Positions 7,292-17,076 of a stretch of DNA of 64,000 bases are shown in pieces. Under the pieces are notes generated by a model. It was not told where the DNA came from. It did not search any database and saw only the letters and a program-made list of their open reading frames with translations. Source of the DNA: Clostridia bacterium. GTDB lineage: Bacteria; Bacillota; Clostridia; Oscillospirales; Acutalibacteraceae. The stretch spans positions 1-64,000 of the forward strand of contig JAFWUH010000088.1 in NCBI GenBank assembly GCA_017524165.1. Reading direction: 5' to 3'. Within the stretch, counting starts at the first letter, position 1. Each line of letters begins with the position of its first letter. Position numbers and translations under genes: made by a program.

Positions 7292-7304
7292 CCCCTGTCC
7301 CGCT
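7274..7304 (+). repeat. GGGACRGGGG palindromic repeat, copy 2
   Basis: The left arm AGCGGGACGGGG pairs with CCCCTGTCCCGCT around the same ACTGA-type loop as copy 1 (6781-6809), with one G-T pair. It overlaps the 3' end of the small Cys-rich gene and provides its stop codon (GACTGA). Confidence 0.72.
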
Positions 7305-7408
7305 GGACAATAAACGCCTTGTATCCTCCGCATCGGTGCTGTAGAGAGGAAAAACAGCGTCGTAGAATCGGTGTGACGGAGAGTAGAGTTGCGAAACAGC
7401 ATGGTAGA

Positions 7409-7437
7409 TTGACGGTTGATGGGGAATATTATATTAT
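7409..7437 (+). promoter_or_regulatory. Promoter of the haemolysin III-like gene
   Basis: TTGACG (7409-7414), a 17-bp spacer and TATTAT (7432-7437), 68 bp before the start codon. Confidence 0.65.
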
Positions 7438-7504
7438 TTAGAAAAATAAAGTCTTGGATACGGGAAATTACATCAGGACAAATATCGGGAGGCTTTACCA
7501 TTCA

Positions 7505-8176
7505 ATGAAAAGAACACCGTTAAAGGATCGAATTTTACCGAATTATACCACCGGCGAAGAGCTTGCCAACATGATCACGCACATTGTCGGCGGCGGCATC
7601 GGGGTGTTGATCACGCTGGCATGCATTCTGGTGGCGAGTATACATCGAAATGTTTACGGCATTGTTTCGGGTTGCATTTACGGATTTACGCTCATTGCGT
7701 TGTATACGGTATCGAGCGTATACCACGGGCTCAAACCGCCGATTGCCAAGAAGGTGTTTCAGGTCATCGACCATTGCACGATCTACTTCTTGATCGCGGG
7801 CACCTATACGCCGATTTTGCTGTCAGCCATTCGGGTGCATTATCCGGCAATGGCATGGATCGGGTTCGGCATTGAATGGGGACTTGCTTTCACGGCGGCG
7901 GCGCTTACGGCGATCGACCTAAAGAAATATAATGCTTTATCTATGATTTGTTATATTGGCATGGGATGGTTTGTGATTTTCTTCTTAAAGGTGACGATTT
8001 CGTCCATTACCATGCCGGGATTCCTATGGCTGTTGGCAGGCGGTATTTCTTATACCATCGGCGCGGTTTTATATGGCATTGGTGCCAGGAAGAGATATTT
8101 CCACACCGTATTTCATGTATTTGTAGACATGGGAAGTTTATTGCAGGCGGTTTGCATTTTGCGGTATGTGTTATAG
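7505..8176 (+). CDS. Haemolysin III / PAQR-family membrane protein
   Basis: A 223-residue integral membrane protein with about seven hydrophobic helices. Family features are the N-terminal EELANMITHIVGGGIGVL, the SSVYHGLKP segment with a conserved His, and FHTVFHVFVDMGSLLQAVCI near the C-terminus. The conserved His and Asp residues form a presumed metal site in PAQR-type proteins. The ATG at 7505 is preferred over an upstream ATG at 7454 because it matches the family N-terminus. CGGGAGG lies upstream. Haemolytic activity is named by family only; the physiological role is uncertain. Confidence 0.88.
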   Translation: MKRTPLKDRILPNYTTGEELANMITHIVGGGIGVLITLACILVASIHRNVYGIVSGCIYGFTLIALYTVSSVYHGLKPPIAKKVFQVIDHCTIYFLIAGTYTPILLSAIRVHYPAMAWIGFGIEWGLAFTAAALTAIDLKKYNALSMICYIGMGWFVIFFLKVTISSITMPGFLWLLAGGISYTIGAVLYGIGARKRYFHTVFHVFVDMGSLLQAVCILRYVL

Positions 8177-8200
8177 AAAGAAACCCCTTAACAGGAAAAA

Positions 8201-8229
8201 TTGACAGCGTAAAGATTCCGTGTTATAAT
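8201..8229 (+). promoter_or_regulatory. Promoter of the PASTA pseudokinase gene
   Basis: TTGACA (8201-8206), a 17-bp spacer and a consensus TATAAT (8224-8229), 48 bp before the ATG. Confidence 0.85.
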
Positions 8230-8277
8230 AGACCCAAACAGGCAATCATTGGATTGCCGAAATTATAGGAGGCAGTT

Positions 8278-9969
8278 ATGCTGAATACAGACAGACTTTG
8301 TCTCGGCTGCATGAATGATAACGGGGGAGAACGGATCTGCGCTATTTGCGGGTATGACGCTAACACGCAAAACGGGCAGGATCAGCTACCTACAAAATCG
8401 TGGCTGAATGACCGCTATTTCGTCGGTCGTGCGTTGAGCAGTAATGCTGAAGGGGTAACCTATATCGCGTGGGATAACGGCGAAAATTCAATTGTTACCC
8501 TGCGGGAATATTTCCCGACGGGTATCGCCACGCGGAATCCGGATCGTACCGTTTCGGCGGCTACAGAGGAGATGAAATTTCCGTATAATGACGGTCTGAT
8601 GAAATTTATGGCGTTGCAGAATCAGCTGATGACGCTGGATCTGTCCTGCCTGATTCCGACGGTTGCCGTATTTGAAGAAAACGGAACGGCTTATGCCGTT
8701 TTACAGCATTTTTCCGGAATCACTTTACAGGATTTCTTGATGCGAAACGGCGGCGCTTTGCAATGGGAGCAGGCGCGTCCGTTGTTTCTGCCGTTGTTGG
8801 ATACCGTGCAGGGACTGCACAAACACGGGATTTTGCACGGGGGTATCTGCCCGGAAAATATTATGGTCGGGCGTGACGGGAAACTTCGTTTGTCGGGTAT
8901 TTGTATTGACAGCACCCGCGATCTGGCGAAAAATCCCGAGGCGCAGATCTATCCGGGTTTTGCCGCAATCGAACAGTACGGTTCGGGTGAATATGATATC
9001 GGTTCCGCAACCGATGTTTATGCATTAAGCGCGGTCTTGTTCCGTGTTTTGATCGGCGCTGTGCCGCCCGATGCAAAAGAGCGACTTTCGCGCGACAGCC
9101 TATCCGTTCCGGCACATTTTGCTGAGGAATTGCCGCGCACGGTATTGGTAGCTATCGCAGGCGGCTTGCAGGTTTTGCCCGAAAGCCGTATTGCAACGGT
9201 AGCGATGTTGCGTCAGCAGTTTATCGGGGAAGACGCTTCGGGCAAGGACGCAAAGAGGGCGCCCGCTGCTGTCCCGACAAAAAAAGGAGCGGCAAAACAA
9301 AGCCCTTCACAACCGAAAAAAGATCCGGAAAAAGGAACCGGTGCCAAAACGGCAATGTTGGCAGCCTTGATTACTGCCGCGGTATTCCTGGTCATTGCGG
9401 GAATTATGGCGGTAACGGTCTTCCGCCAGGATCTGTTTGGGAAAAAAGAGGATTCGCTCAACGATCCGGACGATTATGCCTCGGCACCGCAGGTAGATCA
9501 AATCGGTCAGGTCGACAGCGACGCAGTGGAATCGGCGGTTCTGTTCTCGGTACCTGATTTTAAGGGTAAATATTATGCCGAAGTGATCGAAGATGAGGAT
9601 AATGAAAGATTTTCCTTCTCGATCGCCGGTAAAGCGTATTCCAACGAGTGTCCGCGCGGAACGGTTTGCGCTCAGTCGGTTGCTGCCGGATCTGCCGTTG
9701 AGAAAGACACGGCGATCGCCTTGACCATCAGTCTTGGTCCACAGGAATTTAAGATCGCCAATGTGGTCGGCATGGAAGAAAACGAAGCCAAATTGGAATT
9801 GTTGAAGCAGGGCTTCCTGTTTGAGAATATCGAAGTAGTGGATATGTACGATTCCGAAAAGAAACCGGGTGTTGTTTTGGAACAAAAACCGGAATATGGG
9901 GCAAAGGTGTCGACCGAGGCGGTTGTGCGTATTTGCATTAATTCCTTTAAAGGGGAAGAACAAGAGTAA
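8278..9969 (+). CDS. Membrane Ser/Thr kinase-like protein with PASTA domains, probable pseudokinase
   Basis: A 563-residue protein. An N-terminal zinc ribbon (CLGC...CAICG, residues about 7-26) precedes a kinase-like domain (about 45-315). A basic linker, one transmembrane helix (about 358-382) and two extracellular PASTA-type repeats (about 420-485 and 487-555) follow. Key catalytic motifs are changed: the HRD loop reads HGGICPENIM, the DFG position reads LSGI, and the ATP-binding Lys position appears as TLREYFP. Catalysis is therefore unlikely, and a scaffold or peptidoglycan-sensing role is inferred. AGGAGG precedes the ATG. A conventional PrkC is not present in this window. Confidence 0.82.
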   Translation: MLNTDRLCLGCMNDNGGERICAICGYDANTQNGQDQLPTKSWLNDRYFVGRALSSNAEGVTYIAWDNGENSIVTLREYFPTGIATRNPDRTVSAATEEMKFPYNDGLMKFMALQNQLMTLDLSCLIPTVAVFEENGTAYAVLQHFSGITLQDFLMRNGGALQWEQARPLFLPLLDTVQGLHKHGILHGGICPENIMVGRDGKLRLSGICIDSTRDLAKNPEAQIYPGFAAIEQYGSGEYDIGSATDVYALSAVLFRVLIGAVPPDAKERLSRDSLSVPAHFAEELPRTVLVAIAGGLQVLPESRIATVAMLRQQFIGEDASGKDAKRAPAAVPTKKGAAKQSPSQPKKDPEKGTGAKTAMLAALITAAVFLVIAGIMAVTVFRQDLFGKKEDSLNDPDDYASAPQVDQIGQVDSDAVESAVLFSVPDFKGKYYAEVIEDEDNERFSFSIAGKAYSNECPRGTVCAQSVAAGSAVEKDTAIALTISLGPQEFKIANVVGMEENEAKLELLKQGFLFENIEVVDMYDSEKKPGVVLEQKPEYGAKVSTEAVVRICINSFKGEEQE

Positions 9970-10007
9970 AATATTTTCCGATAAATTACAGAAAATAGAA
10001 AAATTGC

Positions 10008-10035
10008 TTGATTTTCTGAAAAAGTGTGGTATAAT
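10008..10035 (+). promoter_or_regulatory. Promoter of the rimP-nusA-infB operon
   Basis: TTGATT (10008-10013), a 16-bp spacer and a consensus TATAAT (10030-10035), 68 bp upstream of rimP. Confidence 0.75.
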
Positions 10036-10060
10036 ATACTGTAGTGAATATGTTAGAAAG

Positions 10061-10089
10061 GTGAGTAGGGTGACCTGCTCACTTTTGTT
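10061..10089 (+). terminator. Leader hairpin before rimP (possible attenuator)
   Basis: GTGAGTAGG (10061-10069) pairs with CCTGCTCAC (10074-10082) around GTGA and is followed by TTTTGTT. It starts about 26 nt into the transcript and could attenuate the operon, a location where NusA autoregulation would make sense (inference). Confidence 0.55.
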
Positions 10090-10103
10090 ATGGAGGAGTT
10101 TTT

Positions 10104-10553
10104 ATGGCGGGAGTTGCCGAACGGGTCTTTGCGCTCATTCGCGACACGGTGGAGCAACAGGGCGTTTCGCTTTGGGATGTCCGCTTTGTTAAGGAGGGCG
10201 CCGCACAGTATCTGCGGGTATTTATTGATAAGCCGGAGGGCATCGGTATTGACGATTGCACCACGGTTTCGCATGCCATTGATCCGTTGCTGGATGAATA
10301 CGATCCGATTGATACGGCATATTATTTGGAGGTCTGTTCCTCCGGCTCCGAACGGGAATTGACCCGACCGGAACACTTCTCCGCGATGCTCGGCAGAACG
10401 GTTTCGGTGCGACTGTTTCGTCCGCGCGACGGACAGAAGGAGTTTGTCGGTTCCTTGGTTTCGTATGACGGCGGCATCGTCCTTCAAACCGACGGCGGCG
10501 AGATTCGCTTTGAAAAGGGCGAGTTTTCTAAAGTCCAATTAAACGACAAATAG
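10104..10553 (+). CDS. rimP: Ribosome maturation factor RimP
   Basis: A 149-residue RimP needed for maturation of the 30S subunit. The N-terminal domain contains GVSLWDVRFVKEGAAQYLRVFIDK and the linker region contains the hallmark YYLEVCSSGSERELTRPEHF. The C-terminal SH3-like domain ends EIRFEKGEFSKVQL. It is the first gene of the classic rimP-nusA-rnpM-ylxQ-infB-rbfA operon. GGAG lies upstream of the ATG. Confidence 0.96.
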   Translation: MAGVAERVFALIRDTVEQQGVSLWDVRFVKEGAAQYLRVFIDKPEGIGIDDCTTVSHAIDPLLDEYDPIDTAYYLEVCSSGSERELTRPEHFSAMLGRTVSVRLFRPRDGQKEFVGSLVSYDGGIVLQTDGGEIRFEKGEFSKVQLNDK

Positions 10554-10590
10554 AATAACGGCACTTTGTGCTTGGAGGTAGTAACAAAAA

Positions 10591-11679
10591 ATGGCTAAAG
10601 CAAAAAAGATGACAGCAAAAGAGAAAAAGGATAACAAGGAATTTTTTGAGGCGTTGCGCCAGATGTCAGCTGAACGCGGGATTCCCGAGGAATTTATCGC
10701 GGAAAAAATTGCGGATGCAATCGTCGTTGCGGCACGCAAGGATTTCGGCAACAGCGATATCGTCACCTGCACGATCGACCCCGAAAAGGAAATTTTCGCA
10801 GTAGTGGCACGCAAGGAGATCGTCGATCAGGTGGAAAACCCCTTTACGCAGATTTCCCGTGACGAAGCCGCCGAAATTGACAAAAACAGTTTAGAGGAAG
10901 GCTTTATCAACATTCGTTTAGACCCCAAAAAATTCGGCCGCATTGTAGCACAAAATTCCAAGAATAACTTTCGTCAAGGCGTGCACGAGGCGGCAAGAGG
11001 TCAAATGTTGGCGGAATTTCAAAGCCATAACCGGGAGTTGGTCACCGCTGTGGTTCAGCGTGTCGATCCGAAAACCGGCAATGCTATCTTGACGATCGGT
11101 CATAATGAGGCTACCCTGCCCAAGATCGAGCAGGTACCCGATGAAGTGTTGCACGAAGGCGATCATATTAAAGTTTATGTCGTCGATGTAAAGGATACCG
11201 ACCGTGGAGCAAGGGTCATGCTTTCCCGTACCCATCCGGGACTGGTCAAGCGTCTGTTTGAAACCGAAGTGCCTGAAATTTTCGACGGCACGATCGAAAT
11301 TAAAGCCGTCTCCCGACAGGCCGGTTCCAGAACCAAAATCGCTGTTTGGTGTGCCGATCCGGAAATTGACGCCGTCGGCGCCTGCATCGGACCGAGAGGC
11401 GCCCGGGTCAATAAGATTGTCGAGGAATTAGCGGGCGAGAAGATTGATATTGTCCGTTACAGCGAGGATCCGGCGGCATTTATCACCGAAGCCCTTTCAC
11501 CGGCAAAGGCGGTTTCGGTGGAAATCATCAGTGAAGAACCCAAGGTCTGCAAGGTTTGCGTGCCGGAAGCACAACTGTCATTGGCAATCGGCAACAAGGG
11601 GCAAAATGTCCGTTTGGCTGCCAAGCTGACCGGTTGGAAGATAGATATTCATCCTGAAAGCGGATATTTCGGAGAATGA
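10591..11679 (+). CDS. nusA: Transcription termination/antitermination factor NusA
   Basis: A 362-residue NusA, the normal Firmicutes length lacking the C-terminal acidic repeats of Proteobacteria. The domain order is an N-terminal RNAP-binding domain (about 15-135), S1 (about 140-210), KH1 (about 230-290, IGPRGARVNKIVEELAGEKI) and KH2 (about 305-360, AIGNKGQNVRLAAKLTGWKI). A basic N-terminal stretch MAKAKKMTAKEKKDNKEF slightly extends the usual start. It modulates pausing, termination and rRNA antitermination. Confidence 0.97.
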   Translation: MAKAKKMTAKEKKDNKEFFEALRQMSAERGIPEEFIAEKIADAIVVAARKDFGNSDIVTCTIDPEKEIFAVVARKEIVDQVENPFTQISRDEAAEIDKNSLEEGFINIRLDPKKFGRIVAQNSKNNFRQGVHEAARGQMLAEFQSHNRELVTAVVQRVDPKTGNAILTIGHNEATLPKIEQVPDEVLHEGDHIKVYVVDVKDTDRGARVMLSRTHPGLVKRLFETEVPEIFDGTIEIKAVSRQAGSRTKIAVWCADPEIDAVGACIGPRGARVNKIVEELAGEKIDIVRYSEDPAAFITEALSPAKAVSVEIISEEPKVCKVCVPEAQLSLAIGNKGQNVRLAAKLTGWKIDIHPESGYFGE

Positions 11680-11696
11680 TTTTTTAGGAGAACGGT

Positions 11697-11969
11697 ATGA
11701 AAGAAAAAAAGATACCGATGCGTATGTGCGTCGGTTGCCGCGAAATGAAACCGAAGCGGGAATTGATCCGCGTGGTAAAAACACCCGAAAACGACATTGT
11801 GCTGGATGCGACCGGCAAAACCAACGGCAGAGGCGCCTATCTTTGCCGATGCGGGGATTGTTTGAAACAGGCGGAAAAATCCGGTGCGTTACAGCGGGCG
11901 TTTTCCATGACCGTTCCCAAAGAGTTGTTTGAGCATCTCGGAGAGGAGTTGGCAAAACTTGACCGATAA
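11697..11969 (+). CDS. rnpM: RNase P modulator RnpM (YlxR family)
   Basis: A 90-residue YlxR-family RNA-binding protein. The signature MRMCVGCREMKPKRELIRVV, followed by GRGAYLCRCGDCLKQA, is clear. Recent work names the family RnpM for its interaction with RNase P in Bacillus. It lies 17 bp after nusA, and its end overlaps the ylxQ start by 11 bp. Confidence 0.93.
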   Translation: MKEKKIPMRMCVGCREMKPKRELIRVVKTPENDIVLDATGKTNGRGAYLCRCGDCLKQAEKSGALQRAFSMTVPKELFEHLGEELAKLDR

Positions 11970-12300
11970 GATCCTGACGCTTTTGGGATTTGCCGCAAAA
12001 GCGGGAAAACTTTCCTTTGGTCAAGCGGCAACCGTTGCTTCGATCGGCGATGGCAAGGCAAAACTGGTCGTTGTCGGGGCGGATCTCTCCGAAAAGAGCA
12101 AGAAAGAGATCCGTTTTTATGCGGCGAAGAAGCAGATTACGGTAAAAGAGTTTACCGATTGTGATATAGAAACACTTTCCAGGGCGATCGGGCGAAGGTG
12201 CGGCGTTGTTTCTGTCAATGACCGTTCTTTTGCCGAGGCTGTCCGCACGGCTTTTGAGCCACAACATATGGGAGGAAATGCGAATGACAAAAAAATATAA
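11959..12300 (+). CDS. ylxQ: L7Ae-family RNA-binding protein YlxQ
   Basis: A 113-residue L7Ae/L30e-fold protein. I chose the TTG start at 11959, which gives [20 protein letters not shown], the usual family N-terminus, with GAGAGGAG upstream. A start further upstream would only add sequence overlapping rnpM. The L7Ae-like segment [19 protein letters not shown] is evident. The C-terminus overlaps infB by 17 bp. It probably binds kink-turn RNA; its exact role in the operon is unknown. Confidence 0.88.
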   Translation: MTDKILTLLGFAAKAGKLSFGQAATVASIGDGKAKLVVVGADLSEKSKKEIRFYAAKKQITVKEFTDCDIETLSRAIGRRCGVVSVNDRSFAEAVRTAFEPQHMGGNANDKKI

Positions 12301-14827
12301 AATCAGTGATTTGGCAAAAGATTTCGGCATGCCGTCTAAGGAGATCGCTTCGTTGGCTTCGGAATTGACCGGCACGGCAAAAAAAGCAAGCAATGCCTTA
12401 AATGAAGAAGAAACCGCGATGATTTTTGAGGCGTTGACCCGTCAACATGCCGTGGATAGTTTTGACGCCTATTTTGCGACCGGCGACGAGGCACGGGAGC
12501 AGGCAGCGAAAAAGAAAAAGGCGGAAAAAGATAAGAAATTAGCGGATCAAATGGCGATCCTGGAACAACTGAAAGCCGCCGCCGCGGCACAACAAGCATC
12601 CGAAGCCGCAAAGGATGAAAAGGAGAAAGAAAGCCAGCCGAAGGCAAAGAAAGCACCTGCTCAAAAGAAAGAACCGGAGAAAAAACCAGCACCGGAGAAA
12701 ACAGAACCTGAAAAGAAGACAGAGAATAAGAAACCGGCAGAAAAAACACAGGAAAAACCAGCGGAGAAAAAGGCAGAACAGGAAGCGTATACCGGTCCGC
12801 TGGTTGCGCCGCCGAAAAAGGAAAAGAAACACGGCGAGGCACCCAAACGCGGTCCGGCTCAACTGCGGCATGTGGACACCAGAACCTCGAATGTTAATAT
12901 TGATAAATATAACGAAAAATATGAAAAAATCGCGCCGGCGTTTTCTATGCGGGATAACTATTCCCGGAAACAGAAGATCAAACAAAAATCGCAGGATTAT
13001 CGCCGTCCACAGGGCGCAAAGCGCGAGACCGAGGCAGATAAACTGCGTCGGATGCAGTTAGAGCGTATCAAAAAGACCCCGATTACTGTCACCGTCGGCG
13101 ATGAAATCACGGTCGGTGAATTGGCGGCAGCGATGAAGAAGACCGCCTCCGAAGTGATCAAAGAATTAATGAAACTCGGCATGATGGCGACGGTCAATCA
13201 GGTGATTGATTATGATACCGCTGAAATCGTCGTAACCGAAATGGGCGCTAAAATTGAACGCGCAGTCGTGGTGACGATCGAAGAAAAGATTATGGATATC
13301 ACCGAGGACGCCGAGGAAGATTTGCAGGAGAGAAGTCCGGTCGTTGTCGTGATGGGACATGTCGACCACGGCAAAACATCTCTGTTGGACGCCATTCGCA
13401 ATACGGCGGTGACCAACACCGAAGCGGGCGGCATTACCCAGCATATCGGCGCCTACCGGATCCGCTGTAATGATCGGGATATTACCTTCCTGGATACACC
13501 GGGACACGCCGCCTTTACGGCGATGCGCCAACGCGGCGCCATGGCGACCGATATTGCCGTTTTGGTGGTTGCCGCGGATGACGGTATCATGCCGCAGACC
13601 GTGGAGGCTATTAATCACGCCAAGGCCGCCAATGTTCAGATCATTGTCGCGGTGAATAAAATGGATAAGCCGGAAGCCAATCCGGATAGGGTTCTGCAAC
13701 AATTGACCGAACATTCTTTGGTACCCGAAGAATGGGGCGGCGATATTATCTGCGTTCCCGTTTCAGCCAAAACCCATGACGGCATTGATAAACTGTTGGA
13801 GAGCATTCTGCTGGTTGCCGACATGATGGAGTTGAAAGCCAATCCCGACCGCCGTGCAAAGGGTGTGGTCATCGAGGCGCGTTTGGATAAGGGCCGCGGT
13901 CCGGTTGCCACGGTGCTGGTACAAAACGGTACCCTGCACAATGGGGATATTATCGTTGCGGGGACAACGGTCGGTCGCGTCCGCGTAATGTTGGATGAAA
14001 ACGGCAAGGCCGTCAAACAGGCAGGACCATCGGTGCCGGTCGAGATCACCGGTCTGACCGAAACCCCGTCGGCAGGCGACAGCTTTGACGCCGTTTCCGA
14101 CGAGCGGTTGGCACGCGAACTGGTCGAACAACGCAAACAGAAGATCAAGGAAGAAATTTTCAACGCCAAGCAGAAAGTAACGCTGGATAATCTGTTCTCG
14201 CAGTTGAACGAGGGCGATTTAAAAGCATTGAATATTATTGTAAAAGCCGATGTTCAAGGCAGTGTCGAAGCCGTCAAAGACAGCTTGGAAAAGCTTTCCA
14301 ACGAGGAAGTTCGCGTCAATGTCATTCACGGTGCGGTCGGCGCCATCAATGAATCGGATGTCATGCTGGCGCAGACTTCAGGTGCGATCATCGTCGGATT
14401 CAATGTCCGTCCCGACGCCGTTGCCAAAGCCGCCGCCGAGCGGGACGGTGTCGATATTCGCATGTACCGCGTCATTTATGACTGCATTGAGGAAATCGAG
14501 TCGGCAATGAAGGGAATGCTGGCGCCGAAATTCCGCGAAAATGTTCTCGGTACCGTCGAAGTACGCAACACCTTTAAAATATCCAATGTCGGCACGATTG
14601 CCGGTTGTTATGTAACGAACGGAAAGGTCACCCGCTCCTGCAAAATCCGTTTGGTGCGGGACGGTATCATTATCTGCGAAGATGAAATTGCTTCCCTGCG
14701 CCGCATGAAGGATGATGTCAAGGAAGTCGCACAGGGCTACGAATGCGGTATCGGTTTGGAAAAATTCTCGGATATCAAAATCGGCGATGTGCTGGAAGCC
14801 TTTGTGATTGAGGAGTACAGAGATTAA
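12284..14827 (+). CDS. infB: Translation initiation factor IF-2
   Basis: An 847-residue IF-2, which recruits fMet-tRNA to the 30S subunit and promotes subunit joining. The ATG at 12284 has GGAGG eight bases upstream and begins [20 protein letters not shown], the IF2_N domain. A long Lys/Glu/Ala/Pro-rich low-complexity linker spans about residues 75-190. The GTPase domain starts near residue 357 with [12 protein letters not shown], followed by DTPGHAAF and NKMDKPEAN. Domains II-IV follow to the end. The stop overlaps the rbfA start (TAATG). Confidence 0.98.
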   Translation: MTKKYKISDLAKDFGMPSKEIASLASELTGTAKKASNALNEEETAMIFEALTRQHAVDSFDAYFATGDEAREQAAKKKKAEKDKKLADQMAILEQLKAAAAAQQASEAAKDEKEKESQPKAKKAPAQKKEPEKKPAPEKTEPEKKTENKKPAEKTQEKPAEKKAEQEAYTGPLVAPPKKEKKHGEAPKRGPAQLRHVDTRTSNVNIDKYNEKYEKIAPAFSMRDNYSRKQKIKQKSQDYRRPQGAKRETEADKLRRMQLERIKKTPITVTVGDEITVGELAAAMKKTASEVIKELMKLGMMATVNQVIDYDTAEIVVTEMGAKIERAVVVTIEEKIMDITEDAEEDLQERSPVVVVMGHVDHGKTSLLDAIRNTAVTNTEAGGITQHIGAYRIRCNDRDITFLDTPGHAAFTAMRQRGAMATDIAVLVVAADDGIMPQTVEAINHAKAANVQIIVAVNKMDKPEANPDRVLQQLTEHSLVPEEWGGDIICVPVSAKTHDGIDKLLESILLVADMMELKANPDRRAKGVVIEARLDKGRGPVATVLVQNGTLHNGDIIVAGTTVGRVRVMLDENGKAVKQAGPSVPVEITGLTETPSAGDSFDAVSDERLARELVEQRKQKIKEEIFNAKQKVTLDNLFSQLNEGDLKALNIIVKADVQGSVEAVKDSLEKLSNEEVRVNVIHGAVGAINESDVMLAQTSGAIIVGFNVRPDAVAKAAAERDGVDIRMYRVIYDCIEEIESAMKGMLAPKFRENVLGTVEVRNTFKISNVGTIAGCYVTNGKVTRSCKIRLVRDGIIICEDEIASLRRMKDDVKEVAQGYECGIGLEKFSDIKIGDVLEAFVIEEYRD

Positions 14828-15180
14828 TGGCAGGATATAAAATCAACCGGGTGCAATCGGATATTCAATTGGCACTTTCCCAACTGTTGCGCGGGGTAAA
14901 GGATCCCCGCGTCAGCAAGCTGTTGAGCATTGTGAAGGTGGATGTGTCGGGAGATTTATCCTACGCGACGGTTTATGTCAGCGCGATGGAAGGCAAAGAG
15001 GCGACCGAAACATCGGCGAAGGTGCTGAATAAAAGCGCCGCCGGGTTTTTGCGTCGGGAATTGGGCGCCGCGCTTTCACTGCGTAAAGTCCCGGAATTAC
15101 GGTTTGTTGCAGATCATTCGATTGAAAAAAGCGCCGAAATATCTAAAATCATTCAGTCATTTCAGTCGGAGCAACAGTAA
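14827..15180 (+). CDS. rbfA: Ribosome-binding factor A
   Basis: A 117-residue RbfA, a KH-like cold-shock factor required for 16S rRNA 5'-end processing and 30S maturation. Typical segments are INRVQSDIQLALSQLLRGVK, DPRVSKLLSIVKVDVSGDL and the C-terminal LRKVPELRFVADHSIEKSAE. It is translationally coupled to infB and followed 29 bp later by the nrnA-type gene. Confidence 0.97.
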   Translation: MAGYKINRVQSDIQLALSQLLRGVKDPRVSKLLSIVKVDVSGDLSYATVYVSAMEGKEATETSAKVLNKSAAGFLRRELGAALSLRKVPELRFVADHSIEKSAEISKIIQSFQSEQQ

Positions 15181-15209
15181 CAACAGTACCGAAAGGAAGT
15201 ATCGGTTCT

Positions 15210-16211
15210 ATGAAAAAAAATCAACCCGACGGTTGCCGCCTGCTGACATTGCGGCAAACGGCACGGTTCTTAAAGAAACATGATTGTTATGTGATTTTGA
15301 CGCATGCTTCTCCCGACGGGGATACTTTGGGTGCGGCTTATGCGCTGTATTACGGCTTAAAGGAAATCGGCAAAATTGCCTCGGTCATTTGTCCCGATGT
15401 CATTCCGAAAAAGTATGATTACTTTGTCCGGGAAACCGACCATGTTCTGCGCGAGGATGCTACCGTCATTGCGGTAGATGTTGCCGCGCCGTCTCTGTTA
15501 GGCTCTCTGCAAGAGGAATTTGCCGGTGCGGTAAAACTGAATATCGACCATCATGTTTCCAACACGCATTATGCCGAAAATCTTTACTTAGATGCTTCGG
15601 CATCGGCGACCTGCGAAGTGATCTTTGAGTTGCTGACGCAAATGCGGGTGAATATCAACGATATCACGGCAAAAGCTCTGTATACCGGAATCGCGACCGA
15701 TACGGGATGTTTTAAGTATACCAATGTAACGGCTAAAACCCACCTGATTGCCGCACAGCTTTATGACTATGCGATCGACGCGCCGGAAATCAACCGGCTG
15801 ATGTTTGATACCAAATCCCGCAAGCTTTTGGATTTGGAACGGATGGTGCTGGATACTGCCGAGTATCATTTTGCCGGTAAATGCATGCTGTTATGCGTGA
15901 CCGCGGAAATGCAGGAGAAAACCGGCTGCGGCGGATCGGAACTGGAGGGCATTGCCGTTATTTCCCGCAGCGTGGAGGGAATAGAAGTCGGTATTACCAT
16001 CAAACAGACGGGAGAACGGGAATTTAAGGTCTCGTTGCGGACCTTCCCGCCGTTAAACGCTTCGGAAATCGCAAAAAAAGTCGGCGGCGGCGGTCATGCC
16101 GGTGCCGCGGGTGCAACCTTAACCGGCACTTTAGAGGAAGTGAAAGATCAAATCCTGGTTGCCGTCAAACAAACGATGGAGGAAACCTATGCAGGGATTG
16201 TTACTGCTTGA
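15210..16211 (+). CDS. nrnA: DHH-family bifunctional oligoribonuclease / PAP phosphatase
   Basis: A 333-residue DHH/DHHA1 phosphoesterase that degrades nanoRNA and can hydrolyse pAp. The DHH domain shows ILTHASPDGDTLGAAYALYY, the VDVAAPSLLG metal ligand region and LNIDHHVSN. The C-terminal DHHA1 domain shows the KKVGGGGHAGAAGATL loop. It sits between rbfA and truB as in many Firmicutes, with its 3' end overlapping truB by 23 bp. GAAAGGAAG precedes the ATG. Confidence 0.93.
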   Translation: MKKNQPDGCRLLTLRQTARFLKKHDCYVILTHASPDGDTLGAAYALYYGLKEIGKIASVICPDVIPKKYDYFVRETDHVLREDATVIAVDVAAPSLLGSLQEEFAGAVKLNIDHHVSNTHYAENLYLDASASATCEVIFELLTQMRVNINDITAKALYTGIATDTGCFKYTNVTAKTHLIAAQLYDYAIDAPEINRLMFDTKSRKLLDLERMVLDTAEYHFAGKCMLLCVTAEMQEKTGCGGSELEGIAVISRSVEGIEVGITIKQTGEREFKVSLRTFPPLNASEIAKKVGGGGHAGAAGATLTGTLEEVKDQILVAVKQTMEETYAGIVTA

Positions 16212-17076
16212 CAAGCCTGAAGGGGTCACCTCTTACGGTGCGGTGGCACGGATCAAGAGAATTTCGGGCGAAAAGCGGGTCGGGCATACCGGCACGCTGG
16301 ATCCGTTAGCAACCGGCGTTTTGCCGGTTCTTCTCGGACGCGCAACGGCACTTTCTTCCTATTTGCTGGAGGCCGATAAAAGCTATTCTGCAACCATGAA
16401 ATTCGGGGTGGAAACCGATACCTGCGACGGCACCGGCAAGGTGCTTTCAAGTCAGGCGGCAAGCGTTACCCGTCCTCAGGCAGAGGCTCTTTTGGCAAGA
16501 TTTTGCGGCGAGCAGGAGCAAATACCGCCGATGTTCAGCGCACTGAAACAAAACGGCGTCCCGCTGTACCGATTGGCACGCGACGGCAAACAGGCGGAAA
16601 TTCCGTCCAGAAGAATTACGGTGTATGCCTTGCGGTTGCAATCTCTTTCGCCGGACGGAACGGAAATAACTTTTTCCGCGCGGGTGTCCAAGGGCACCTA
16701 TATTCGTTCTCTTTGCCGGGATATGGGGCGGTTTTTGGGTTGCGGAGCAACCTTGACTGCCTTGCGGCGAACGGCAACTTCCGGTTTTTCTGTCGAACAA
16801 TGCGTTTCGCTGTCACAACTGACGCCCGAAAACCTTGCGGCGCATCTGCTGTCGGCGGAACAGGCGGTGCAGAATCTGCCGGCGGTGACGGTTACCGAGA
16901 AACAGGGGATGCGGTTCTGTCATGGCGGACAACTGGCATTGGATCGGCTGAAATTGCCGCAGACGGCGGAGGGTATGCTGTTTCGCATTCGTTGCGGAGA
17001 GGAATTTTTGGGCATCGGCAGGGTAGACCTCAGCCGGGACGAATTGGCGGTTCGGTGCGTGATAAAGGAAAACTGA
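16189..17076 (+). CDS. truB: tRNA pseudouridine(55) synthase
   Basis: A 295-residue TruB that makes pseudouridine 55 in the T-loop of tRNAs. The ATG at 16189 is preceded by GGAGG and starts MQGLLLLDKPEGVTSYGAV. The catalytic Asp is in HTGTLDPLATGVLPV, and SKGTYIRSLCRDMG is also conserved. A C-terminal PUA-like tail follows. The start overlaps nrnA, so translation is coupled. Confidence 0.96.
   Translation: MQGLLLLDKPEGVTSYGAVARIKRISGEKRVGHTGTLDPLATGVLPVLLGRATALSSYLLEADKSYSATMKFGVETDTCDGTGKVLSSQAASVTRPQAEALLARFCGEQEQIPPMFSALKQNGVPLYRLARDGKQAEIPSRRITVYALRLQSLSPDGTEITFSARVSKGTYIRSLCRDMGRFLGCGATLTALRRTATSGFSVEQCVSLSQLTPENLAAHLLSAEQAVQNLPAVTVTEKQGMRFCHGGQLALDRLKLPQTAEGMLFRIRCGEEFLGIGRVDLSRDELAVRCVIKEN

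Noticed and set aside
12615..13061. Lys/Arg-rich frame within infB
   Set aside because: It is the +1 shadow of the charged linker of IF-2.
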